A stretch of DNA of 64,000 nucleotides from Niastella sp. OAS944 (GTDB taxonomy: Bacteria > Bacteroidota > Bacteroidia > Chitinophagales > Chitinophagaceae). Position numbers and translations under genes: made by a program. The notes beneath the pieces were generated by a model. That model saw nothing but the letters and a program-made list of their open reading frames with translations. It was not told where the DNA came from and ran no database searches. Position 1 is the first letter of the stretch. Every line of letters starts with the position of its first letter. This document shows positions 49,901 through 58,465 of this stretch, piece by piece. Where the stretch lies: contig JANUBW010000001.1 of assembly GCA_024809215.1 (NCBI GenBank), forward strand, positions 2,212,841 through 2,276,840, written 5' to 3'.

Positions 49901-52900
49901 CTACTCTACCATACTTTCTGTCAATGGTACTTCTTCGTCGTTTGGCACTTCCTTCTTTCCCTTCTTCTTCGCACGGCGATACATAAACAGGCCGTATAAA
50001 CCAGGTATTAAAAAGATACCGAAGATGGTACCCGCCAGCATACCGCCCGCGGCCGCATTACCAATTGAGCGGTTACCCATGGCGCCTGCTCCATTGGCAA
50101 TACACAAGGGTATCAATCCCGCAATAAAGGCAAAGGAGGTCATAAGAATAGGACGTAAGCGCGATACAGCGCCTTCGCGTGCCGCCTCTATTACCCGCAC
50201 GCCTGCCCGATGGCGTTGCACCGCTACCTCAACAATAAGAATGGCGTTCTTGGCCAGCAAACCAATAAGCATGATCAATGCTACCTGTGCATAGATATTA
50301 TTTTCAAGCCCCATTGCTAACAATAAAGCAAAGGCACCGGCAATACCGGCGGGTAATGAAAGAATAACCGCCAACGGCAACAAAAAGCTTTCATATTGCG
50401 CCGCCAGCAACAGGTATACAAACACCAAACAAACGGCAAAAATGTAAACAGCCTGGTTACCCGAAATGATCTGCTCACGCGTCATTCCGCTCCACTCATA
50501 GGTATACCCTTTTGGCAACACACTATCTGCCACATGCTGTATGGCGCTAATGGCCTGGCCGCTGGAGAAGCCGGTGGCCGCATCACCATTGATCATAGCG
50601 GCAGTATACATATTGTACCGGGTTATTTGCTCGGGGCCAAACACCTTTTCCATTCTAATGAAATTGGAGTAAGGCACCATTTCGCCTTTGTCGTTTTTTA
50701 CGTACAGCTTCAATACATCCTCAGGGTTGGCGCGGTATTCGGGCAGGGCCTGCAACATCACCTTATACATTTGCTCAAAGCGAATAAAGTTGGTTGCATA
50801 ATAACTACCCAGCAGGGTTTGCAGGGTGTTCATGGCATTTTCAACACTTACACCTTGTTTAGCTGCCATTTCCTGGTCAACATGTATAAGGTATTGCGGG
50901 AAATTGGGATCGAAACTGGTATTGGCGCCGGCAATAGCCTGATGGTTCTTTAGTGAAGTAAGGAATTTATCCGACACATCGGCCATTTCCTGCAAACCGG
51001 CATTGCGGTTCTTGTTCAGCAGTCTGAGCTCAAAGCCACCGGCATTACCAAAACCAGGCACCGTAGGCGGCTCAAAGTATTCTATTACCGCATCGGCAAT
51101 ATGTGCTGTTTTTACTTTCAACTGTTGAATGATCTCAGGAACGGTCTCGTCTCTTTCATCCCAGGTCTTCAGGTTTATCATGGCCATGCCATAAGAAGCG
51201 CCCGTTACATCGCTCATTAAACTATACCCGGCCAGGGTACTGATGTTATCTATGCTTTTATCCTTTCCAATCGCTCTTTGCACTGCATCCAACACTTCTT
51301 CGGTACGCTCAACGGTTGAACCTGGCGGCGTGGTAACGTTCACATAGATCATACTCTGGTCTTCGGCCGGAATAAAACCCGACGGCAGAAACTTTGATAC
51401 ACCCCAGGTGGCAAAACAGAACAACACCAGTATCCCTATGGTGAGGGTTTTGCGTTTCACCATATGTGTTACCATACGACCATAACCTGTTTCGGTACGG
51501 TTATATACATTATTGAACCCATTGAAGAACCGTTGCAACAGGTTCTTCTTTTTCTTACCGCCATGATTATGTTTAAGCATCAGCGCGCACAAGGCGGGCG
51601 TAAGCGTAAGGGCATTGATACCCGAAATAACGATAGACATGGCCAGTGTTAGCGAGAACTGCCGGTAGAAAACACCTACAGGCCCTGAAAGAAAGGCCAC
51701 CGGTACAAACACGGCCGACATTACACCGGTAATTGCGACAATAGCGCCGCCTATTTCTTTCATGGCGGCAATGGTGGCTTCTGTGGCCGGCAAATGCTGT
51801 TCCTGCATTTTCACATGCACTGCTTCTACCACCACAATGGCATTATCAACCACAATACCAATGGCCAGCACCAATGCAAACAACGTGAGCATGTTGATGG
51901 AGAAACCCAACATTTGCATAAACGCCAGTGTTCCCACCAATGCTACCGGTACGGCCAGCGCCGGTATTAAAGTGGAGCGGAAGTCCTGCAGGAAAATAAA
52001 CACTACGATAAACACAAGAATAAATGCCTCCAGCAAGGTGCGCAATACTTCATGTATACTGGCATCGAGGAAACGCGATACATCGTAAGCGTAGTTATAG
52101 GTCATGCCGGGTGGAAAACTGGTTTCTTTCAGGTCTTCCATTTTCGACTTGATGGTCTCTATAACTTCCTTTGCATTGGAACCTGGCCGTTGTTTTATCA
52201 TGATCGATGCGGAAGGCCGGCCATCGGTCTTCGACACCATATCGTAACTCACTGTACCAAACTCTACATCGGCAATATCTTTCAAGCGCAATAAAGAGCC
52301 GTCTTCATTGGCGCGCAGTATTACATTTTTATACTGTTCGGGTGTATTGAACTTACCTGTATACTTTAAGATGTATTGTTTTGCCTGCTTATCTTTTCCT
52401 GAGTTTTCACCGGTTGAACCGGGCGCCGCTTCTATATTCTGGCGGCGAAGACCGGCAATGATCTCATCTGTTGATATATTATAAGCGAGTAACTTATCGG
52501 GCTTTAACCATACACGCATGGAGTAGTCGCGTGAGCCCATGATATCAACAAGACCAACCCCATCGATCCTTTTTAACTCCTGCAGAACGTTAATATCGGT
52601 AAAGTTATAAATGAACTCTTCATCGGCGGTACTGTCGGTACTCATAATATTGAGGTACAGCAGCATGGAGTTCACTTCCTTTTCTGAAGTAACACCGGCC
52701 TTGATCACCTCTTCGGGCAATTCATCGAGCACGGTAATTACACGGTTTTGTACGTTCACCGCTGCCTGATCGGGATCGGTACCTACTTCAAAAAACACCT
52801 GTATAAGCGTAACACCGTTGTTACTGCTTACAGAGCTCATATACGTCATACCCGGCACACCATTGATGGCGCGTTCAAGCGGTACAGCCACTGCTTTTGT

Positions 52901-53071
52901 ACAAACATCGGCATTGGCGCCATTGTACGTGGCCGTTACCACTACAGATGGAGGTACTATATCGGGAAACTGTGTTACTGGTAATGTAAACAGGGCAAGA
53001 ACGCCCAATAACAATATAACCAAAGAAATTACTAACGACAAGATCGGTCGTCTGATAAAAGTCTCAAACAT
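49901..53071 (-). CDS. RND efflux permease (HAE1/AcrB type), operon 2
   Basis: 1056 residues, colinear paralogue of the pump at 42994 (RRPILSLVISLVILLLGVLA, GIVVDNAIVVVEAVHVKMQE with TM4 Asp pair, GFIPAEDQSMIYVNVTTPPG, MTSFAFIAGLIPLCIANGAG). Substrate probably differs since the porter domains diverge. Ends in an acidic tail (PNDEEVPLTESMVE). Confidence 0.95.
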   Translation of the reverse strand: MFETFIRRPILSLVISLVILLLGVLALFTLPVTQFPDIVPPSVVVTATYNGANADVCTKAVAVPLERAINGVPGMTYMSSVSSNNGVTLIQVFFEVGTDPDQAAVNVQNRVITVLDELPEEVIKAGVTSEKEVNSMLLYLNIMSTDSTADEEFIYNFTDINVLQELKRIDGVGLVDIMGSRDYSMRVWLKPDKLLAYNISTDEIIAGLRRQNIEAAPGSTGENSGKDKQAKQYILKYTGKFNTPEQYKNVILRANEDGSLLRLKDIADVEFGTVSYDMVSKTDGRPSASIMIKQRPGSNAKEVIETIKSKMEDLKETSFPPGMTYNYAYDVSRFLDASIHEVLRTLLEAFILVFIVVFIFLQDFRSTLIPALAVPVALVGTLAFMQMLGFSINMLTLFALVLAIGIVVDNAIVVVEAVHVKMQEQHLPATEATIAAMKEIGGAIVAITGVMSAVFVPVAFLSGPVGVFYRQFSLTLAMSIVISGINALTLTPALCALMLKHNHGGKKKKNLLQRFFNGFNNVYNRTETGYGRMVTHMVKRKTLTIGILVLFCFATWGVSKFLPSGFIPAEDQSMIYVNVTTPPGSTVERTEEVLDAVQRAIGKDKSIDNISTLAGYSLMSDVTGASYGMAMINLKTWDERDETVPEIIQQLKVKTAHIADAVIEYFEPPTVPGFGNAGGFELRLLNKNRNAGLQEMADVSDKFLTSLKNHQAIAGANTSFDPNFPQYLIHVDQEMAAKQGVSVENAMNTLQTLLGSYYATNFIRFEQMYKVMLQALPEYRANPEDVLKLYVKNDKGEMVPYSNFIRMEKVFGPEQITRYNMYTAAMINGDAATGFSSGQAISAIQHVADSVLPKGYTYEWSGMTREQIISGNQAVYIFAVCLVFVYLLLAAQYESFLLPLAVILSLPAGIAGAFALLLAMGLENNIYAQVALIMLIGLLAKNAILIVEVAVQRHRAGVRVIEAAREGAVSRLRPILMTSFAFIAGLIPLCIANGAGAMGNRSIGNAAAGGMLAGTIFGIFLIPGLYGLFMYRRAKKKGKKEVPNDEEVPLTESMVE

Positions 53072-53115
53072 CCTTTAGGGTTTTTCTGCTTTACAATGTT
53101 GTTTACATCTTTCTG

Positions 53116-54225
53116 TTAAAAAACACTTTCAGCAGAGATCATGCGGGCCTTAACCGTGCTGCCTTCTTTAATGTTTTGTACACCTTCGTAAACGATACGG
53201 TCGCCTTCGGCCAGTCCTGATTTAACCAGAATGTATTCATCGATGCGGGCTTCGGGCACAAAACTTTTCATTCGTACTTTTTGATCGTCGCCCACTACAA
53301 ACACATAGTTTCTGTCCTGAATTTCAAGCACTGCTTTTTGTGGTATTATCAATGCTTTTGAAATGGGTGATGTAAGCAGGATATTACCACTGGCGCCATG
53401 TTTCAGCACGCCCGATGGATTGGGGAATGCGGCGCGGAATGCAATGGAACCTGTTTCCTGGTCAAACTCGCCTTCCATGGTTTCTATTTTACCGGCATGT
53501 TTATATTCAGTGCCATCGGCCAGCACTAATGTAGCGGGTTGTGGTGTATGGTGCGCCGCCTTTTTATTATTTACATAATTCAAATATTCTTTTTCTGATA
53601 CTTTGAAGTACACATGCATGGCATGGTTATCAGAAACAGTGGTGAGTAATGTTCCTTCGTTTACCAGGCTTCCCAACTTGTGGGGAATGCGGTCAATGAT
53701 ACCATCGAAGGGCGCCCTTACTGCAGTATAAGATAAATTGATCTTTGCTTTTTCTTCTTTAGCAATTGCTTCATCGACCCTTGCTTTTGCAGCCGCCAGT
53801 TTTGCATTGGCAAGTTCCAGTTCGGTACCTGTTACTATCTTTTTATCAACCAGCGATTGTACCCGGCGAACTTCCACTTCGGCACCTTTTACTTCGGCCA
53901 GCGCACTGGTAAGCGCTGCTTTTGCTTCCGACACTTCAACTTTAAACTCGGCATCGTTTAACCGAAACATAAGCTGGCCTTTTTTTACAAACTGGCCTTC
54001 GTCAACCTGTATGCTTTCTAAAAACCCAGCTACTTTAGCTCTTAACTCTACATTCTGCCGCGCATTGATGTTGGCCACATATGAACGATGCAGGGTAGTA
54101 TCCTTGCTCTTCAATGTAAAAACGGGCACCTCTACATCGGGCATTTTCTTTTCGGTATTTCCTTTTACGGCACATCCTGTTAACCAAACTATAGACAAAA
54201 CATTCAAGGCTGCTAAAGCTTTCAT
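53116..54225 (-). CDS. RND periplasmic adaptor (MFP) lipoprotein, operon 2
   Basis: 369 residues; lipobox SIVWLTGCAV. Same domains as the adaptor at 46316: VAGFLESIQVDEGQFVKKGQ, hairpin LANAKLAAAKARVDEAIAKE, GIIDRIPHKLGSLVNEGTLL, GKIETMEGEFDQETGSIAFR, EGVQNIKEGSTVKARM. 44 bp ahead of its RND gene. Confidence 0.94.
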   Translation of the reverse strand: MKALAALNVLSIVWLTGCAVKGNTEKKMPDVEVPVFTLKSKDTTLHRSYVANINARQNVELRAKVAGFLESIQVDEGQFVKKGQLMFRLNDAEFKVEVSEAKAALTSALAEVKGAEVEVRRVQSLVDKKIVTGTELELANAKLAAAKARVDEAIAKEEKAKINLSYTAVRAPFDGIIDRIPHKLGSLVNEGTLLTTVSDNHAMHVYFKVSEKEYLNYVNNKKAAHHTPQPATLVLADGTEYKHAGKIETMEGEFDQETGSIAFRAAFPNPSGVLKHGASGNILLTSPISKALIIPQKAVLEIQDRNYVFVVGDDQKVRMKSFVPEARIDEYILVKSGLAEGDRIVYEGVQNIKEGSTVKARMISAESVF

Positions 54226-54276
54226 CTTTATACATTAATTATTTGAGTATTTAATAGAAGGGATAAGCGCACACAC

Positions 54277-54343
54277 TTCCCCTGCCAAACCGGTTCGTTT
54301 GCGCAAGCAATTACCTGTTGCAAACAAACTTGCAAGCAGGGAA
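54277..54343. promoter_or_regulatory. Imperfect inverted repeat ahead of efflux operon 2
   Basis: ttcccctgc and gcagggaa at the outside, gtttgc and gcaaac inside, in the 139-bp gap between the small ORF and the MFP start. Position equals that of the inverted repeat in operon 1 although the sequence differs. Confidence 0.5.
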
Positions 54344-54364
54344 AAACAGTATGGTGTATAAAAC

Positions 54365-54730
54365 TCAGAAAGGAGTTAACCGAAAGAGAAAGAGATAATA
54401 GAACGGCGGAAGATGGGGTGTTTTTCTTGTATATAATACCGATACGGTTGGCGACACAAGGGTGTTTACCAGTTTGCCCGTATTTGTATGACTATTTCTG
54501 AAAGAGGTTTCGCAACGGAATCTAAGCCTGAGAAAGGATTGCTTTTTGCGGGTGTTGAATGAATAATTTACATCATCATCATGATCGGTGGTAAAGTTAT
54601 CACTATTTATTCCTGTAGCATATGACCGCAGATCGCCGGCATGCCATTGCATACGCATACCGGGATCGGCCATCGCTACGACGCCCAATAGTAGATAAAC
54701 AATGAATTGTAGTAAATATTTCCTATTCAC
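54365..54730 (-). CDS. Small exported Asp-rich protein upstream of efflux operon 2
   Basis: 121 residues from a GTG at 54730 (VNRKYLLQFIVYLLLGVVAM signal); a further upstream GTG (54766) is possible but places charged residues before the signal. Middle DNFTTDHDDDVNYSFNTRKK, then Arg-rich and an aromatic end HLPPFYYLFLFRLTPF. Same plan and same place as the 47565 gene, though sequence similarity is low. Function unknown. Confidence 0.5.
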   Translation of the reverse strand: MNRKYLLQFIVYLLLGVVAMADPGMRMQWHAGDLRSYATGINSDNFTTDHDDDVNYSFNTRKKQSFLRLRFRCETSFRNSHTNTGKLVNTLVSPTVSVLYTRKTPHLPPFYYLFLFRLTPF

Positions 54731-54766
54731 AAATACCGATCGTTTTTCAGGATTATCCGCACACAC

Positions 54767-55500
54767 TTTTAACCATACTTACAGATTGAATTAAACTATA
54801 AACGGTTGCAAGCGCTGCAAAATTACCTTTACATCTACTTAAGGAAATAATACTAATGCTTTTCTAATATGATTTTAATGAAGAATAAAGAGAGATGAAT
54901 GTTTGATTAAATGCAGGTATGTGAAATAAGAAGTAGGACGTAAGAAATAGGAGGAACCCGAATTTCGAGCCTACTGACCATTGCATTTCTTACTTCATAC
55001 TTCGTATCTCTTACTTCTGCTGTTCCTATCGAGCAGGCGGGCCCAAAACATTCCACCCGAATTTCACACCAGCATGCTTTGTTGTGACACTTAGGAATGT
55101 TGCTGCCTCCCTTTTCTGTTAAAGGGTGTCACTTTCCTTTCTTGCTGCCTCACCTGTATGCTTTGCTGCAACACCAGAGAGTCTTGCTGGGTGATTTTGA
55201 CACCTGGTGTTGCAGCCGCCAACGTAAATGCGCAACATAGCTATATAAGTGTGCTGCTTTTCTCTTTCGCTGCGACACTCAGCATCTTTGCTGCCGCACT
55301 TTTGTCTTTTGGTGCGTGATTTAGGTTATAAGTGTTGCATCTATCCACGTAAGCGTGACACTTATAGCCTGGAGTTATGCACTAGTAGAGCGGAGTTACG
55401 CATTGGAAAACAGAAGTTACGCACCTGGTGCCTGTAATGGTGCAGCAGGAGAGCATAGTTACGCAGCAAAGGTGTTATGCAACACATTGGTTTGTTTTGC
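54767..55500. repeat. Gene-free region with tgctgcaacac and gttacgca words
   Basis: At 54920-55020 agaagta/taagaaata words oppose tacttc/tcttac words. From 55070 to 55330 words of the kinds tgctgc, gacactt, gcaacac and gtgtcac recur; from 55370 to 55480 ggagttatgcac, gagttacgca, aagttacgca and tagttacgca repeat. Short open frames in this part come from repeats. No gene is supported. Confidence 0.55.
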
Positions 55501-55515
55501 AACACATATAACAAA

Positions 55516-55540
55516 AGCCCCGACGGTAACCGTCGGGGCT
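55516..55540 (-). terminator. Terminator of the polysaccharide operon
   Basis: agccccgacgg/ccgtcggggct, 11 perfect pairs with a taa loop; on the minus strand ttttgtt follows. About 130 bases after the last operon gene. Confidence 0.8.
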
Positions 55541-55574
55541 CGCTGTAGTTTTTGTTTTTCTGGTAAGTTTGAGG

Positions 55575-55665
55575 GTACCTGGATATTGGATCTTTTGATA
55601 TTGGATTTATGGATATTGGACCCTCAGATATTGGACTTTCAATCTTTCACAGATATTGGATACTA
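55575..55665. repeat. Five spaced copies of gatattgga
   Basis: gatattgga recurs five times with spacings of about 16-26 bases, immediately downstream of the lyase stop and before the terminator. All copies point the same way. Function unknown. Confidence 0.6.
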
Positions 55666-55667
55666 TT

Positions 55668-56948
55668 TTAAGGTCTTGTATATAACAAGGTGCCAAAACC
55701 TAACTGGTCGTAACCACCGCTGTTAGGGCTATAATCACCGCCGCCGCCTTCGGGGAACGATTTGTTCATGGCATTCTCGGTGTAAGTAGCCTTCATACCC
55801 TTCCGTTTTGCATAGTGGCTGTAGATCATAGTATATATAGGCCTAACATCGCCTCTTTCCTCTTCACTGATCTGTGTATGCATTATTGTAGTATCGCAAT
55901 CTTTGTAAGCATATTCTTTCCAGGGTACATCTTCATGGGCAATATTGTATTTGGCGTTGTATTCAGAAGCTTTAAGCACCATATTATCATTAAAGCCATA
56001 AAAATCATCGCCCTGGTGCCAGGCCATTTCGCAAATGGTACCCAGCATAGCCATTACCAGTGTGGCGTGGCCCTGATCGCGACCGCTTTCCTGCAATTGC
56101 GCCAGCCCCTGCTCTTTATGTACATAATAGATCGCCTTTCTAATGTTACCGTTTCCACCACCGCGTTGAAAGTAATTTACCGCTTCATTGTAAAGTGAAC
56201 GTTTATCGGTTAAGATACCAATGGCCATTACTGAAGCTATGTTACCAAGATCCCAGTTAGCCCAGTAGTGATCTATACAGGCACCATTATGGGTAGTAAG
56301 GAAAGAATGGTTCAATGGATAGAAGACCGTCAGCATCCAGTTTTGATATGCTGCAAAATCTTCCGCTTTCCAGCCACTGTAATCGCGCATCAGTTCACCG
56401 GCCAGAGCAAACTGGTAGCCATAGAAACCGGCTGCCAGGAACACGTTGGGGTCGCCGCTTAATTGCTTACAGGTAGAAGCCCAGGCGTTCAGAACCAGTA
56501 TGGCTCTTTCGGCATAAGCAACATCGCCTGATATTTTCCAGCGAAGCGCTAACTGATACGCAGCAGCTGCATCATTGAAAGCCTTCGAGTAATTATCAGA
56601 CTCTGGTTCTTCCCTGCTGCTACCTCCTCTGATCAATTTTACAACAGGGCTGGGTGCATAGCCTAATTGAGCATGTGCATTTGCGGTCAGCTTATTCCAT
56701 CCGGTAAAAATGTCGCCGGTACCTGTGGCAATTGCTGCTTTAATACGGTCAAAGTCTTCGGTTACGTTCAATCCGCCGGGGTGATTTAATGATTTACTTC
56801 CGGGAAAAGTATCAATATATTTTACAGCACCTGCAATGGCTGTGGTATCATATAATTCGTCGTATTCTTCCCCGCTCTTTTTTGAGCAATCAGCTAATGA
56901 TGTGCTCAGCAACAGCGCGAGTATAGAAAAACCAGCGAGTCGTTTCAT
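55668..56948 (-). CDS. Alginate-lyase-like polysaccharide lyase (lipoprotein)
   Basis: 426 residues. Lipoprotein signal ILALLLSTSLADCSKK. Alpha/alpha-toroid features of the Alginate_lyase family (Pfam PF05426, PL38-like): KAFNDAAAAYQLALRWKISG, VLNAWASTCKQL, HNGACIDHYWANWDLGNIAS, AIYYVHKEQGLAQLQESGRDQGHATL (read as two pieces; SGRDQGH is the typical active-site region), and a GGGDYSPNSGGYDQLGFGTL end. Probably cleaves a uronic-acid polymer at the cell surface. Last gene of a four-gene susC/susD operon; activity on alginate itself is not proven. Confidence 0.85.
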   Translation of the reverse strand: MKRLAGFSILALLLSTSLADCSKKSGEEYDELYDTTAIAGAVKYIDTFPGSKSLNHPGGLNVTEDFDRIKAAIATGTGDIFTGWNKLTANAHAQLGYAPSPVVKLIRGGSSREEPESDNYSKAFNDAAAAYQLALRWKISGDVAYAERAILVLNAWASTCKQLSGDPNVFLAAGFYGYQFALAGELMRDYSGWKAEDFAAYQNWMLTVFYPLNHSFLTTHNGACIDHYWANWDLGNIASVMAIGILTDKRSLYNEAVNYFQRGGGNGNIRKAIYYVHKEQGLAQLQESGRDQGHATLVMAMLGTICEMAWHQGDDFYGFNDNMVLKASEYNAKYNIAHEDVPWKEYAYKDCDTTIMHTQISEEERGDVRPIYTMIYSHYAKRKGMKATYTENAMNKSFPEGGGGDYSPNSGGYDQLGFGTLLYTRP

Positions 56949-56983
56949 AGTATTTATTGGCTTTTGAAAATTGGTGTATGAAG

Positions 56984-58327
56984 CTATTTTTTGTAGTAAT
57001 CAGTATATATCTGTTCTCCGGTCAATGCCTGATTATAGATGCGGAAATTATCCATGAGTCCGGCAAAATTCGTTTCCGTGCCCGAACCGTATGCATAACC
57101 GCCAATATTGGCACCTTTAATGGTCATCAGGAAGGGATCTGCGTCGTTTCTTGTAAGGTTTTTTGCCCCAATTTCAACGCCATCCATATAGATCTTCATA
57201 AACTGATTGGTAAATGAATATACCAGGGCTACATGTGCCCAAGTGGCGGGCGGTGTTACTCTGGAACCACCTAAATAATCTTCGTAATTTTCTGCCACAC
57301 CAGCACTATTCTTTACCTTTTTCTCAAGCAGGAAACGGGTCACGATCTTTTGCTGTGTACCGTTCCAGTTATTTGTACCCGAGCCCATTCTTGTCAGAAA
57401 GCAAAAACGAGTACCACGAGCTTCACCAAATTCAAAGATGGGGTCGGGATAGATGTTTCTTCCAGCATCCCATTTTACCCAACAAGACACAGTAAAATCT
57501 CTTTGTTTAAAAAGAGCCATGTTAGTTACTGCAATTGACCCGTCGGCTTTCCATGCAGTGGGCGTAAAACCAGGGAATCTAGCTGCCTGGCCACGTTTAC
57601 CTTCCTCGTAAGTAAGATCATCAGCTGTACCCTTAGTATAGGTGGCGCCTACAGAACCACTTATTCTATCAATAAGATTGCCATCAAAATCAAGCGCATA
57701 TATAGGAGAAGGGATCGCAACAAGGATACCAAAGCTGGGACCTTTTACTTTAAAATCATTTACTGTAAGAGTAAGGGTACCTGGCTGAAAACTGGCAGGT
57801 ACTGTAATACTAATCAATGAGTCTTCAACGGAATTAACAGTACCCGGGGTACCATTAAAACTTGCACTCACTTTCGAAAGGTCGGTACCGAAATGTGCGC
57901 CAGAGATAAGCATAACATCTCCCGGCACACCAGCTGAGTCGCTAACAGAAGTAATTACCGGGTTTGGTAAAACAGTGAAACTGGCAACCGAGTCAATAGT
58001 ATGCGTCCACACCTGTAAGCTTACTTTACCCGAAGCGGCTAAGGCCGGTACTCTTGCTACGATCTTACCATCTTCACATGATATGATAGTATCCGCCTGT
58101 ATACCACCAAAAAATACTTTAACTGCGTTCTTAAAATCACCAAACTGCGAACCGGTGATAGCTACTTCAGCAAATCCTGCATAACCATTATCAGGAAATA
58201 TGGCTTTCGGTTCAGGTACGGGGTAAGTATACGTTTTAATATCGGGCCCCTTGGTGCAACCCACATAAACAGCAGCCAATGCCAGTAAGGCCGTAATGAA
58301 CTGAATATTTTTTAAATGAAACTTCAT
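56984..58327 (-). CDS. Surface lipoprotein with IPT/TIG and LamG-like domains
   Basis: 447 residues from the ATG at 58327 (MKFHLKNIQFITALLALAAV, lipobox VYVGCTKG). Two IPT/TIG domains (AIFPDNGYAGFAEVAITGSQ; PVITSVSDSAGVPGDVMLIS) at about 40-200, followed by a concanavalin-like LamG_3 domain (FTVSCWVKWDAGRN ... TWAHVALVYSFTNQFMKIYM ... GLMDNFRIYNQALTGEQI). Glycan-binding partner of the SusCD pair. 35 bp ahead of the lyase gene. Confidence 0.9.
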   Translation of the reverse strand: MKFHLKNIQFITALLALAAVYVGCTKGPDIKTYTYPVPEPKAIFPDNGYAGFAEVAITGSQFGDFKNAVKVFFGGIQADTIISCEDGKIVARVPALAASGKVSLQVWTHTIDSVASFTVLPNPVITSVSDSAGVPGDVMLISGAHFGTDLSKVSASFNGTPGTVNSVEDSLISITVPASFQPGTLTLTVNDFKVKGPSFGILVAIPSPIYALDFDGNLIDRISGSVGATYTKGTADDLTYEEGKRGQAARFPGFTPTAWKADGSIAVTNMALFKQRDFTVSCWVKWDAGRNIYPDPIFEFGEARGTRFCFLTRMGSGTNNWNGTQQKIVTRFLLEKKVKNSAGVAENYEDYLGGSRVTPPATWAHVALVYSFTNQFMKIYMDGVEIGAKNLTRNDADPFLMTIKGANIGGYAYGSGTETNFAGLMDNFRIYNQALTGEQIYTDYYKK

Positions 58328-58358
58328 ATAGTATGGATTTAAACAGATGCTCATTTAG

Positions 58359-58462
58359 TGATGATTGGCAATAGACAATCGACAGTCAATTTGCTATCTC
58401 CCGATTGGATAGGAGCACCAAATTGTGTTTGCTCCTCTCTCTGTCAATTGCCTATTGCCTAT
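58359..58462. repeat. Inverted word repeat between susD and the IPT/LamG gene
   Basis: ggcaatagacaatcgacagtcaa on the left (shown in part: ggcaatagacaatcg) mirrors tgtcaattgcctattgccta on the right; gaggagcaaac/ggagcac words lie between. Could act as an intra-operonic attenuator or mRNA-stability hairpin, lowering expression of downstream genes against susC/D. Confidence 0.55.
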
Positions 58463-58465
58463 TAC

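Noticed and set aside
52748-53078. Plus-strand frames opposite the RND and MFP genes
   Set aside because: Shadows of long, well-supported efflux genes.
55249-55726. Two plus-strand frames of 62 and 123 codons
   Set aside because: Made of gttacgca and gatattgga word repeats and crossing a terminator; not genes.
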